Positions 1-10,104 of a stretch of DNA of 22,740 bases are shown piece by piece. The notes under the pieces are model-generated. The model had not been told where the DNA came from. It did not search any database and saw only the letters and a program-made list of their open reading frames with translations. Source of the stretch: Russula earlei (lineage: Eukaryota; Basidiomycota; Agaricomycetes; Russulales; Russulaceae); the NCBI GenBank assembly GCA_025769875.1, contig JAGFNK010000760.1, forward strand, positions 1 to 22,740. Reading direction: 5' to 3'. The first letter of the stretch is position 1, and the number at the start of each line of letters is the position of its first letter. A program made the position numbers and the translations under genes.

Positions 1-644
1 TTTAGACAAGGCGGTCGTAGAAGAGTACCTTGGGGACGAGGGGAGTCTTTAGACTGAGCGGTCGCAGGGGAGTACCCAGGAAGATGAGAGTATCACAAAT
101 GGACAGTCTGACGACTGCCATACTTCATTGGGGCTTATATACAGTGTACAGGGTCGATTACAAAGACCTGGGACTATTCTAGACTCTTTGGTACCATCCA
201 ATAGGACTACAGAGGCATAAACTTGCTTGTGTCGAGTTTCAGGCTTACTGAGCGCATTACTGATCATCGTGGAGCGATGACATCATTATGATGTCACTGT
301 GGAGCGCTTAGTGAGCCTATGAGGTCACTGTGGAGTCGCTCAGTCAGCTATGATGTCATTGGAGCCTGGATGACGTCAGATGATTTATGCAACAGTTTCT
401 AAGAGTTTGTGCCACTGTTTCAGGGTCCTTGGTGGCTGGGTGGCCATGTGGCTGCCACGCGATGATTACCCGATTAGGAAACGGGTGCCTGGTCGAGTTA
501 TAGTGCCTTTGCAATAGCGATATCTTGCACTGCAGGGGGAATAGCCCAGAAAACAGAAGGGAGTTGGTAATGCAAAATGAGAGAGGTCTCTCTTGAGTGA
601 AATAGGACCATCTACGGTCAGGACTTGGCCTTGGTTCAGTAACA
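1..644 (+). mobile_element. LTR family B, copy A (left end outside window)
   Basis: This stretch aligns along its whole length with the LTR at 12486-14283 once the nested insertion there is removed; both cover 644 bases from the first base of the window to the terminal TAACA. Judged by that copy, about 186 bases of the LTR lie to the left of the window. A TATA-like TTATATAC lies at 135-142. Three 31-bp sub-repeats (288-318, 319-349, 350-380) share an ATGATGTCACTG-like core. No primer-binding site follows the end, so it is a solo or 3' LTR; CCAAC at 645-649 would be the target duplication. The strand assumes TGT...ACA orientation. Confidence 0.8.
371..378. promoter_or_regulatory. CRE/ATF-type palindrome in LTR B
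   Basis: TGACGTCA, the consensus site for ATF/CREB-type bZIP factors, sits in the third sub-repeat of LTR copy A. The corresponding site in the copy near 13045 reads TGATGTCA, so the CpG has been lost there. Function is inferred from the motif only. Confidence 0.3.
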
Positions 645-1440
645 CCAACAAACCGGTGAACCCCAAAATGAAGGCCGAATGGTCCACCTAACGCCACCCT
701 CAATGTCACCAAGCGGTGTTCTGGCTTTCAGGTGCTTTCTTTCTTTTTCCCTTTCTTTTCTTTTTTCTTCCTTTTGTTTTTCTTCATGTTCTTGCCTCTG
801 GTCTAGCGTATGCAGGACTGCCCTGGTGGGCCTCTTGGAATCCAAATCATTGCAATGCACAGCAGAGGACAACGCTCCATGTGCCGCAGCTGCTCCCCTG
901 GCACCTGCATGCTCACCACACGCATGATCTTACGCACTTGACCCCCCCTCCATCATCCCACCCATAATACATGTCGTGCCATTGTGATGGCCTTTGCACA
1001 TGCTCACCCGCCTCTGGCTAGGCTTTTCTCTTTATTTTTTTTTCTTTCCTTTTCTTTTAGCTACTCGACTTTGGTCTATAAACATGTATGTATGAGTAGG
1101 CTAGTCTATAATAATAGAACCTGAGTTCTATCATTCTGCATGTCCCTGCATGCATTCTCAGCCTTTAACAATAGTTTTTTTTAGTTTGGTTTTTTAATTA
1201 TTATTCTTTTTGTTGTACTTAACTAAGAATTGTGTGTAATTATTACCTGCGTTTGAAAACAATTGCGGAGTTGATGAGAATTGCCTTGAGGAGCCAAGTT
1301 GGTAGGGTGCTTGCTTTTTCTGGAGTGTGACACTTTTTGCGAAAAGACGTCAACTGCGAAATTCCAAAGACTGTTACCTGTACCCGTGTCACACCCTAAT
1401 CATCGGCTGCCCCTTCCCCAAATTTCCGACATCCATGCAA
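645..1440. other. non-coding spacer with polypyrimidine tracts
   Basis: I see no gene here. The stretch contains long T/C runs (about 738-794 and 1025-1060) and AT-rich sequence at 1160-1260. Reading frames through it are short and of low complexity. Confidence 0.5.
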
Positions 1441-1920
1441 ACATTCACAAGTGTACAATACATTGAAGGAAAGGTAAACCCAATTTCCAATTTCTCAATA
1501 GTTGTTTACACAGATATGAAAACTCACGGTGCCATGCCACTCTCCAGGTTGGCATCGATGGCCAATCAATTCGGTTCGTCATGCCGCTGCTGCTCATCGA
1601 ACCGTTTCCAATGGTCGTGTCCAAGGTCGAAGTTACAATGCCTGCTGAGCTGCTGAGCGGCCTCTGCCTGGCGCGCCGCATCTTCGCCATCCCTATCGCG
1701 TTACCTACATTACTCTCTTCCTTCCTGAAACAAACGATCCGCAATCTGCGCGGTATAACCCACCTGAAACAAATGATTCCAACTATCAAAGTCTTCTCAT
1801 ACGCCGTGACGTGTGACGCCATATCCCCTCACTTTCTCCTCCACCCTCCGCATCATAGCCACCTCCATCCTCGGTTCAATTCACACAACACGAATGCGGA
1901 ATCCCTTCCGTTCACGTGAA
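1440..1920. other. possible coding relic, strand unresolved
   Basis: Both strands are partly open. The plus strand has a frame from about 1550 to 1919 rich in hydrophobic residues. One minus-strand frame (about 1690 down to 1580) gives a charged, Ala/Gln-rich peptide that looks more like real protein. Splice-like signals exist (GTAAAC at 1471; GTGAGT on the minus strand near 1530), but I could not assemble a consistent gene. It may be a decayed gene or chance. Confidence 0.15.
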
Positions 1921-3560
1921 AGCTGGCCTCTGTTGCCATTCATGTCTGAGTTCAGGAGCGGAGTGTAGCGCAGGATGAAGCCTCAAGAGGACGAGAAAGG
2001 CACCTACGGCAACCAAGAGGTGAAGTGCGAAATGTAAAGGGTAAGAGGGAGAACTTTGAGAATGCTCTAGAAGCGCAACGCACTTTTACGGGCGACGGTG
2101 AAATGTGAAGAAAATAGCAAGGACGATAACTAGACAAGAGATGCGACAGTGAAAGGACGATGGTCCTTACACAAAGGCGGAGAGGCGAGAAGCGGGGCGG
2201 GGCGCCGGCAGAAAGACGAATCTTGGACAAAAACACAGAAGGCTTCTCAGGCCAAACTTCCAGAACAAAACAAGGCTGGCGGATGGCGACACGATTGTCA
2301 ACCTCAATTCGCGAAGCCCTTTTTGTACGTATGGTCGCCAATCACTTGATGGCTTGATGGGATGATGAAAAATGTGGAGTTCGGAACGGATCAGTAGAGA
2401 CTGGCTCAGAACTAGAACTAGATAGGCAGAGAGAACGTACCCTAGACAAAGTACCACAGGGACATGCTCGAAACAGATGGGCCAATGACAGCAGAACGTA
2501 AGCTTTGGGGACCCAAGATATTTGCAATTATTCGTTGATGTGTATTTGGTCCTTAAAGACGCCTGAGGCGCTGTTGCCCCCCAGCTTTTTCTCATCAATT
2601 CCTGTAACTGTGCGAGTCTGCCAAATCTGCGACTCCTATCTGGCCGTGTCTCGTATAATGTCATCATGCACTGGCAAGCTCCCCCAGACTCGTACACGAG
2701 TAATGCTTCCGATTAAGTGTACCAGAGAAACCCGGAGCATCCTTCGGGGCCAATGACGCGAAAGAAAACAAGGCGCGGGGCGCAGAGGGCGGTGAGTGGC
2801 GGTCGAAGGTGGCAATTAGATTAGTATTGTCGGAGTTTCAAAGTGGGGCCGAAGTGACGCTCGCGGCGTATCCAGACAAAAGAAAGTATCGTCTCCCGCT
2901 CGCTGATTGATGTGAGCGCGGTGGAACACTCACACCGACCTTACATATCAAGTGGATGGACGTGAGAGAATGCTGGGCCGACATCTTGGAGCGTTGACGC
3001 ACCGCATGCGTATAGCTCCGTCACCTGTGCACATCGAGCCTGGCTCGGCTTGTCATCACGGCTGCGCAGCAGTTTAACTCGGGCCCCCTCTGAATCACCT
3101 AGGGACGTTATTGACTCGACTAAATATAGTTTATTAAACAGCACCACCGACTTTAACAATCACACCCCTACTGAGCGGCGGAGGCGTCCAATCGAGGCAT
3201 GGCATATCCCACGGTGCCAGGTTCCAGAGGCGCAACGGCGGTGATGTACCACCGAACAGGCGCCATCATCCAACCATCTCGACTTTCATGCCCAATAAAT
3301 CACGCCCAACAGATATAGGGGAAGTGCGTCGATATCATTTCCTATCATGGAACATATATTCTTTTTGGATAGTAATGAAATTTGTCATGAGGCTGCCCAT
3401 GAGCGGCTGGGTTTGCTCGGTTCACAAAAATGGCAAAATCAAGTATCGATCAGTATAGATGGCTGCCTTATCGGTGTCAGCACGTCAAACGCAATGTACA
3501 GCAGGAGGTATTGATCGTTGTTCACGTTCGCGGGTAGTGCTCTGTGTTTCCAACTCACGT
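1921..3560. other. unresolved intergenic stretch
   Basis: No recognisable gene. The plus strand is purine-rich at 1975-2250, which makes charged plus-strand peptides and long minus-strand frames easy by chance; the longest minus-strand frame (2167-2697) resembles nothing I know. No LTR ends or duplicated targets were found. Confidence 0.4.
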
Positions 3561-3564
3561 ACAT

Positions 3565-3714
3565 CTAATCAGTCAAATAATCTTGATCGCTTGGGATCAT
3601 GGGTTCTACATTTGGACTGATGTCAAACGTAATGCATTCATCTCCAAATTTCTTGAGCTCGAGGCATTCGTAGTGGAGCATGGGGCATGGCCCGAGTGCC
3701 ACGGAGAGAAAGCC
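3565..3714 (-). CDS. possible terminal exon of an unknown gene
   Basis: On the minus strand a good splice acceptor (TTTTGCAG, just upstream of 3714) is followed by about 49 codons with balanced protein-like composition and a TAG stop at the lower end. The peptide contains a short acidic and Pro-containing tail (ends DQDYLTD) and no domain I recognise. I could not build upstream exons: the DNA between here and the first membrane-protein gene has several in-frame stops. It could be a fragment of a lost gene or a chance frame. Confidence 0.2.
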   Translation of the reverse strand, partial: GFLSVALGPCPMLHYECLELKKFGDECITFDISPNVEPMIPSDQDYLTD

Positions 3715-3962
3715 TGCAAAACCATGGGGGCACGCGACGTGAGAAGTCGCCGGTCGGCGCCTAGTGCTGTGACATAATGCGCGCCCGAAAACAGCCTGGC
3801 TGGCAGGTCTTGTTTCCCCGTTCAATCTCTTATGGTTTGGCGTGTTTCCAGGGCGCAATCAAAATGTCATACAGGACCGCGGACTGCCTCCCCATCAACA
3901 GGCGCCTGCCTTCGACTCTGGGAAGGTGGCTTTGTGTGGCACAGTCTGCGGCCTTAGGGGGT

Positions 3963-3969
3963 TTATATA
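3963..3969 (+). promoter_or_regulatory. TATA box of first membrane-protein gene
   Basis: TTATATA lies about 95 bases before the ATG at 4061. The second paralog has the same GTTTATATA string about 110 bases before its ATG, which supports a conserved core promoter. A pyrimidine-rich leader follows in both genes. Confidence 0.5.
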
Positions 3970-4060
3970 CGTGGGACGCTGGTAGGCGCTGTAAAGGGCT
4001 TAGTTCCCCAAGCCCACCACCCGTTTCCACACTCATAATCGTTGCCAACTTACCTCCGGG

Positions 4061-5842
4061 ATGACGAACTTCAACGACGTCAATGTGATTGCACAGGATT
4101 TTTGTACGTGCGCCGTGTCTAGAGCTTGGAACGCAATGAACTGGTCGATCCTTCAACAGGGGCACTCGTGAAGTTCTGGCACGCCATCGATGGTCTGTAC
4201 ATGTGCGTCTGACCTACCGTCACGATCGATCCGGTCTCGCATAACTCAGCCGTCTGTTGCCAGCTGGGAATTCTTCACTACGCTCGACTACGAGTGGAGT
4301 ATCATCCAAAGGCGTCGCCCCTACCGGTCGACTATTTGGGTATGTGTCAAAGGGCGCTCTTACTGCGTTTCATTTGCTGCCGGCTAATTTTCGCCCCCAT
4401 AGCTGTACTCTATCACACGCGTGGCCACACTCTTAGCCGTGATCACTAACATGATCGGTTTTGATGCAAACAAGCGAATTAACTGTCAGGTGAGTGTCCA
4501 TATGCCCTTTCTGCATCCACATACCCACCCTCTGACCGACTGATCTCCAAGCTCTGGGTCACTTTTGAGATTGTGAGTGCGCCTCCGATGTGTTCATAAT
4601 AGGACCGTTCGCTCAGCACCCCGGGTCTCCTGTTTTCAGATCTTTGCTTACTCGGCCTTTGCTGCCGCCTCAATGTTGATTGTCCTTCGCGTGTACGGCT
4701 TTCATACATCCTTTCGATGTAAGGCACTCATGGCGGCTGCCAGAATTGCGATTTGGAACAAAAGTAGTATTATTTCTGTGATCGCATTGTCCGTATGGAC
4801 GACAAACGTTGGCTTCCTCATCCAAGGTAAGTCCCTCACTACAGATGGTCTGGAATACTTTGTGAATGCGGATATCAGGTATCGTTCGGGTGAATCATCA
4901 ATTCCATTTATGTTATCTTGATCGGCTAGGCTTACCCGACGCGTAGCTCCGGGGTACATGGTCGGTTTTCGCAAATACCTGCATTGTGACAAACTCAACG
5001 GCCAGCAAACTTAATATCACTGTCTCTCTCTCTACCGACACTATCTTGCTTGTCATGATGCTGGTTGGCTTGATCCGCTGGCGCGTCGAAGAAGGTCCCG
5101 CGTCTGGTTTTGGTCGCTTCCTTTGGACGCAGGTAGGGGGACGGCGGTTCTTCCTTCGAGGCTCTTGATTCACTGACGTGTGTTCATCAGGGACTTATTT
5201 GGCTTTTGCTTGCCACCCTTGCATACGTCCCCGCAGTGGTACGTCTGACTCTTTCCTTGTGTCTCTCCGTTTCGCTCATCACCATCTCATGTGGCAGGTG
5301 TTTATTTCGTTGAATCTCAATGGTAATTCTCTTTCTCTCAAGTCTATTGAAGACCTATGCTGATCGAACTCGATTGTGGCCTGTCAAAATATCAGAGCCA
5401 TTCAACCTCGTACGTCCGCCTTTTTGCTACAAGTGTCATTTACTTACTCTCTGCGACAATAGATGTTCCAGACCCCAGCTCTGATTACTATGTCGATTGC
5501 TGCAACCCGGATGTATCGCTCCCTTTCAGACTTCAGTTCTCGCGGGTAGGGTTATCCCTCTTCTCTTTCTTTCCTGCTTTGCCGATTGTACCCGATAGTT
5601 CTACCTCACTCGACTATACAAAAAGCACTGGTCTCAGTGGGTCATCAGATAACAACCGGGTTCGTGTTGCGCCCATCCAACTCAACCCGATGGAGGTGTC
5701 CGTGCACACGGACAGTGAGCAATATCCGGCGTCACAAGTTGGCCAGTACGCCTCGTTCGTCATTACGGACGGGCAGCTGGGTGATAAGCCACACGGACTG
5801 GATGTCGAAGACGATGTGGAGAGTGGCCACGCGGAGAAATGA
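4061..5842 (+). CDS. polytopic membrane protein, paralog 1 (14 exons, 338 aa)
   Basis: Exons: 4061-4103, 4160-4202, 4264-4339, 4403-4489, 4552-4572, 4640-4692, 4744-4826, 4879-4889, 4947-5132, 5191-5238, 5298-5322, 5396-5409, 5463-5545, 5599-5842. All 13 introns are GT...AG, 51-73 nt, and joining them gives 1017 nt with no internal stop. The protein has about seven hydrophobic segments, motifs such as LDYEWSII, LIVLRVIAIWNK, NVGFLIQG, SKLNITVS and SIAATRM, and a hydrophilic C-terminal tail of about 85 residues. It resembles a large Agaricomycete family of seven-span membrane proteins of unknown function, loosely like DUF6533 proteins. That placement is from memory; function is unknown. Start chosen because it matches the paralog and follows the TATA and pyrimidine leader. 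Exons of 11 and 14 nt are notable. Confidence 0.85.
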
Positions 5843-6036
5843 GGATCTCAGTAGCGTTCCCGGCCCACCTCAAGCAGTTGTTATTTCTGGCTTTTCATTA
5901 TCTACGCCTATGATGCGGCCTATCGATGTCAGTTTTCGTCCTGTATTGGCACCTAGTTTATGGATCTCAAGCTGTATTATCACCTATAATGAACATCCCG
6001 ACGATAAGTATATAAAGAGGTGCTTGTATGCGTGGA

Positions 6037-6042
6037 AATAAA
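6037..6042 (+). terminator. polyadenylation signal AATAAA
   Basis: AATAAA lies about 195 bases beyond the stop codon of the first membrane-protein gene and is the only canonical signal before the next gene. Assignment is by position. Confidence 0.4.
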
Positions 6043-6640
6043 TAGACTTCGGCATGGACGATAGAATTTGCGCGTATACTACCGTCCGTTTCACAACCAA
6101 ATTTTAGTCCATAAAAATGGCGAACCCGAAACAGTCGAGTGGGTTGTTCAATAGACGAATTAAAAGTACCAAACCTGGGTTGCGTCTACTGCTCGTACTG
6201 ATAGCGGCGCGTTATCCATTTTTCGCCATCCATTAACGTTACTCAGTCGTCTCAAGTCGTCCAGACACTTGAGTTTGGCGCAATCCTGATGACTGTAACC
6301 TAACCCAAAGATGAACCTTGATCATGACTCAATTGAAGGACCTTCGCTGCCCGGCATGCGTACGTCCGGGTCTCAATTGAGGCTGTTCTGTTCGGACAAC
6401 ATTCTTTCGGCAACCAACTTCGGGAACTTCTACCGTGACGCTACGATTCGCTTCCCCGGTTCTCCCGTGATCACTTTACTTTCATGGAACATACAGATGT
6501 CGTTCCGGGGCGCGTATTGACCCTCCGGGATCGTGCAGACCGGTCATTGCTACAATAGGACAATGAAACTGCGCCCGCGTTGCGAACTGCATCGCACAGC
6601 GATATCAGACTTCGGGTTCGTGCTCAGCGCTCAGTTCTAG
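6043..6640 (+). other. intergenic spacer between the two paralogs
   Basis: No gene seen. It holds the 3' flank of paralog 1 and the presumed upstream promoter of paralog 2. Apart from the TATA region it shows little similarity to the DNA before paralog 1, so the upstream regions have diverged more than the coding parts. Confidence 0.4.
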
Positions 6641-6642
6641 GT

Positions 6643-6650
6643 TTATATAT
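6643..6650 (+). promoter_or_regulatory. TATA box of second membrane-protein gene
   Basis: TTATATAT about 106-113 bases before the ATG at 6756, in the same GTTTATATA context as in the first paralog. A C/T-rich leader (6700-6750) follows. Confidence 0.5.
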
Positions 6651-6755
6651 GTATGGAACCGCGAAGTGCTCACTCTTTAAAGTGCTGAAGGGACACCCTT
6701 ACCTCGTCCCACGGCTCTCACCCTCTCCCCGCAATCAAACCCATTCCAAGCCAGG

Positions 6756-8537
6756 ATGGTCAACTTCCGCGATCCTACCGTAGCCATTTGGGATGCCTGT
6801 GCGTACCCTGCCAGTCATTCCAGAACTTAAATTTTCATGAATTCTGTCAATTTCGACAGGGGCACTCGCGAAGCTCCATCACACCGTGGATAGTCTCTAC
6901 CTGTGCGTCTTCCCGACATGATTGCTTTTCCGCATCGCGCGACCAACCTTCCGCGTCTAGCTGGGAGTTCTTCTTCAATCTTGACTACGAGTGGAGTATC
7001 ATCCGAGGGCATCGCCCCTACCGCTGGACGATATGGGTCTGTCATGAACCGCAGTTTCGCCTTCCACGCTGAGTTCAGGAACTGATTTCGGCTCCACTGG
7101 GTAGATATACTCACTCACGCGCGTGTCCACTCTCGTTTCCGTGATCTTGAACATCGTTGGTATTGACGTTTCAACTCCAATCCAATGTCAGGTGCGTGAC
7201 GTGTCCTGCGCCTCCCTCCCATCGTTTGCCCTCTGACTGGTTATGATTCCAAGGTTTGGTTCACATTTGAACTCGTACGCATGCCCCTCTATCCCTGATG
7301 CCTTTTGAGTGCGCTTAACAATCCTTTTTAACAGATTTTCGGCTATGTGGCTTTTGTGTGTGCCTCCCTGCTAATTGTGCTTCGCATGTACGTCTTATCA
7401 CATCTCCTCTGTCATATGACCATAAATGCCTTCAGCATCGCCATTTGGAACAAGGATAAGGTCGTTGTGGCGGTCGCAACCGGCGTTTGGGTGGTCAACA
7501 TTGGATTCCTCATTCAAGGTAAGTCTTTCCCCTTCGCCTCTCCCATGTCGGGAATCCGCGCCCATCTGATCATATCCGGTCAGGTATCGCACGGGTGAAT
7601 GACCGATCTCAGCGACTCTATGTTATCCTTCCGGGCTTACTTATCCGCAGCTCCGGTCTACATTTGGTGTTAGCTTTGGCGTAATAAGAAACTGCGTAGT
7701 GGACAATACGGAGAGCAGCAAACTTAATATCATCGTCACCCTTATTACCGACATCGTCTTACTTCTTATCATGCTCGTTGGATTGCTCCGCATACGCCGC
7801 TACGGAGGGGTCACTTTTGGTCTGGGACGACTTTTGTGGAGACAGGTTCAATCTTCGCTCCTGTGCTGTTCTTCATTCGTTGACGTGCTCTCCATCCCTA
7901 AGGGTGTCATTTGGCTCATCCTTGCCAGCATCGCCGAGATTCCACCAACGGTAAGTCAGCACCTTTTTTTTCTTCACTTGTTCTCATCGTCTAAATATTG
8001 TAGGTTCTTATATCTTTGAATCTTAACTGTACTTTTCTTCTTCTGATCTATTGTGGCTGAGCTGAATTCTGCTGCAAAAAACAGACCCGTTGAACATTGT
8101 ACGTTCTTATTCGTCACCACTGGTTCATCACTGGTTTATGTCAAGCCGATCAACTCCCCAATCCCACACAGATATTCCAAATTCCCGCGCTGACCATAAT
8201 GTCAATTGCTGCAACACGGATGTTTCGCACTCTGGCAGACTTTGCCTCCGGTTTCACCGATAGGTCCGGCATCCTTCCCTTCTTCTGTTCTCCGTGTTCA
8301 CGGTCGATGTGTTTCAGCGTAGAGGAAAGCGCACAATACGGTGGTCACGGAATCCCGAGGGTCCATGCCGTCTCGCTTACTCCAATGGAGGTATCCTTGA
8401 ACACGACGCGCGAGCAGTGTCCAACATCACAGACGAGCGCTCCAATTGGGGACCCGTACATTCACGTGGAAGTCCCAATGAGCGATAAGCCTTGCAGGCC
8501 CAGACAGGACGAAAACATGGAGAGCGGGCGTCAGTGA
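6756..8537 (+). CDS. polytopic membrane protein, paralog 2 (14 exons, 336 aa)
   Basis: Exons: 6756-6798, 6860-6902, 6961-7036, 7105-7191, 7254-7274, 7335-7387, 7436-7518, 7584-7594, 7651-7845, 7903-7950, 8004-8028, 8085-8098, 8172-8263, 8318-8537. Eleven of the 14 exons have exactly the same length as in the neighbouring paralog, and all intron phases agree. The spliced frame is 1011 nt and open. The protein has about seven hydrophobic spans with motifs LDYEWSII, LIVLRIIAIWNK, NIGFLIQG, SKLNIIVTLITD, FGLGRLLW and SIAATRM, then a divergent hydrophilic tail sharing a TPMEVS/NPMEVS motif with its twin. Intron 9 (donor GTTCAA) and intron 13 (donor GTCCGG) have unusual donors; the intron 13 boundary is the least certain. 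Tandem duplicate; function unknown, probably at a cell membrane. Confidence 0.85.
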
Positions 8538-8901
8538 TGAACAGTGTTGTGAACCTGCCATTTGTCATGTAGAAGGCGGGTTGGGTTGGTGCCAATGAGT
8601 CGAAGAGAGATTTGGGAACCACTAGCGGTAACTTTATTCTACGGACTCGGAAGATGTTAGATTAGCCCCAAAAGTAGAGATAGATCCGATGGATGTCGCC
8701 GTGCGAATGGGCTGGCAGAAGTCGAAGCGTGGCACAAATAGAGCCCCGGTCACGATGCAGCGGATGGTAAGTCTTGTGTATCGGGTCGCCCATGTCATCA
8801 ATATAGTAGAGTGCCGGAGAAAGGGATAGGGATAGAGCCCAACTGGTGCGGCCGCCCTGTGACGGGCCTGACAGACCGGCTTGCCCCGGCGGGGGCGTTT
8901 T
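8538..8901. other. intergenic spacer
   Basis: No gene or repeat recognised between the stop of paralog 2 and the start of the inverted repeat. No canonical AATAAA was found for paralog 2. GC-rich tract near 8845-8895. Confidence 0.4.
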
Positions 8902-9307
8902 CACGACGGGCAGGAAGGGATAAGTCGACTCTGCTTATAGTCAACTCAGTGGATAATAAAAGTAAAATATTTCAAGTGCTGAGTAGCGTCTGTTGCGGCC
9001 ACAAATTATATTACATAAGTAATGACCTTAGTTGAGCACGAAAAATGTGACAAAAAAGGTTAAATATGGAGAGTCTACTCATTCCGGCACAACTTTTAGC
9101 CAGGCTAGGGTAAATGTTGTGCCGGAATGAGTAGACTCTCCATATTTAACCTTTTTTGTCACATTTTTCGTGCTCAACTAAGGTCATTACTTATGTAATA
9201 TAATTTGTGGCCACAACAGAGCCTACTCAGCACTTGAAATATTTTACTTTTATTGTCCACTGAGTTGACCATAAGCAGAGTCGACTTATCCCTTCCTGCC
9301 CGTCGTG
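8902..9307. mobile_element. foldback/MITE-like element with 192-bp inverted arms
   Basis: Arms 8902-9093 and 9116-9307 are reverse complements with about five mismatches and no gaps, around a 22-bp centre (9094-9115) that itself holds TAGCC-A-GGCTA. The ends read CACGACGGG...CCCGTCGTG and are flanked by TTT on both sides (8899-8901, 9308-9310). A CAC-type terminus with a 3-bp duplication fits a non-autonomous relative of CACTA/EnSpm-like elements, but TTT is weak evidence. There is no coding capacity. The RNA would fold into a hairpin of about 400 nt. Confidence 0.65.
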
Positions 9308-9512
9308 TTTAAACAGTTGCACCTGTGTCTCACGCTGACAAAAGGCTCTAACACGAGCATTCCTCCGCTATATCTTGATCTTTGGACTTACCCCACACCC
9401 AGAACGCATCTTTCAAAAGATATGATCAATGCACTCAAACCAAAGTATCATACAAGCAAAATGGGCCAGACCTAACTCACACACATAGGTAACAAGCAGT
9501 CCATAGTCCAAG

Positions 9513-9527
9513 TATTCTTGCTTTATT
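9513..9527. repeat. LINE target-site duplication, left copy
   Basis: TATTCTTGCTTTATT, identical to 11514-11528. It borders the A-rich tail of the minus-strand LINE, as expected for target-primed reverse transcription. Confidence 0.65.
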
Positions 9528-10027
9528 TTATTTTATTTATTTTTTATTTTTTTGGAAAACACTTTATTTGGAGTTGTCTCGAACTTAGACTACTAGGAAT
9601 AAGTATTGGATAGCAGGAGAAAACAGATCAGCCCTATCCAATGTGTTGTAGCCGGTGCAGGGACTGGGGTGTGAGGGCAAATGCACTTACGCACGTTCCC
9701 AGGTGGGGGAACAGTGTGGGACTCAGGGTGTGTAGTCAGAGGGGGACTTACTCTAACCTTCTACCCACTAAAACCTCACGATTATATAACCAGTTGTTCA
9801 GGAGGTCCATGGTTTTTTGTAGGACTTGTTCCCAGGTGTCCCTAACAGTGTTGAGGGCCCTCTTATCTCATTTTGTAAAGGATGCGGTGATCCGGTCATT
9901 GGTGAGCCTCGTGTTGATGGCATGGTGCCACCGGATGTGGACTTCTTGCTCTGTGTGAGAGTGTTCTTGTCACAAGATGTTGGATATACAATCTGTCATA
10001 TAGATTAATCCACTTCACTGTACCCAA

Positions 10028-10100
10028 GGCTAGGTAGCTCAGTGGTTAGAGCACCTGGTATATATCCAGGAGGTCCTGGGTTCAATCCCCAGTCTGGCCA
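10028..10100 (+). tRNA. tRNA-like gene inside LTR D, anticodon loop TATATAT
   Basis: A 73-nt cloverleaf: acceptor stem GGCTAGG/TCTGGCC (seven pairs, two of them G-T), D arm GCTC/GAGC, anticodon stem CCTGG/CCAGG, variable loop of five, T arm CTGGG/CCCAG with loop TTCAATC, discriminator A. The A box (TAGCTCAGTGG) and B box (GGTTCAATCCC) are close to Pol III consensus, and TTTT follows at 10101-10104. The anticodon by position is TAT (isoleucine AUA), but position 33 is A rather than the near-universal T. It may be a captured tRNA gene that is decaying, or a tRNA-like structure kept for another role. Confidence 0.6.
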
Positions 10101-10104
10101 TTTT
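10101..10104 (+). terminator. Pol III terminator TTTT
   Basis: A run of four T directly after the tRNA discriminator base, the minimal RNA polymerase III stop signal. Confidence 0.5.

Noticed and set aside
645..660. Primer-binding site after LTR copy A
   Set aside because: The bases after 644 do not resemble a tRNA 3' end or the half-tRNA site seen in the Copia elements.
2167..2697. Long minus-strand open frame (176 codons)
   Set aside because: Composition is low-complexity in its second half, it overlaps other frames on purine-rich DNA, and nothing resembles a known domain or has a supported start or splice plan.
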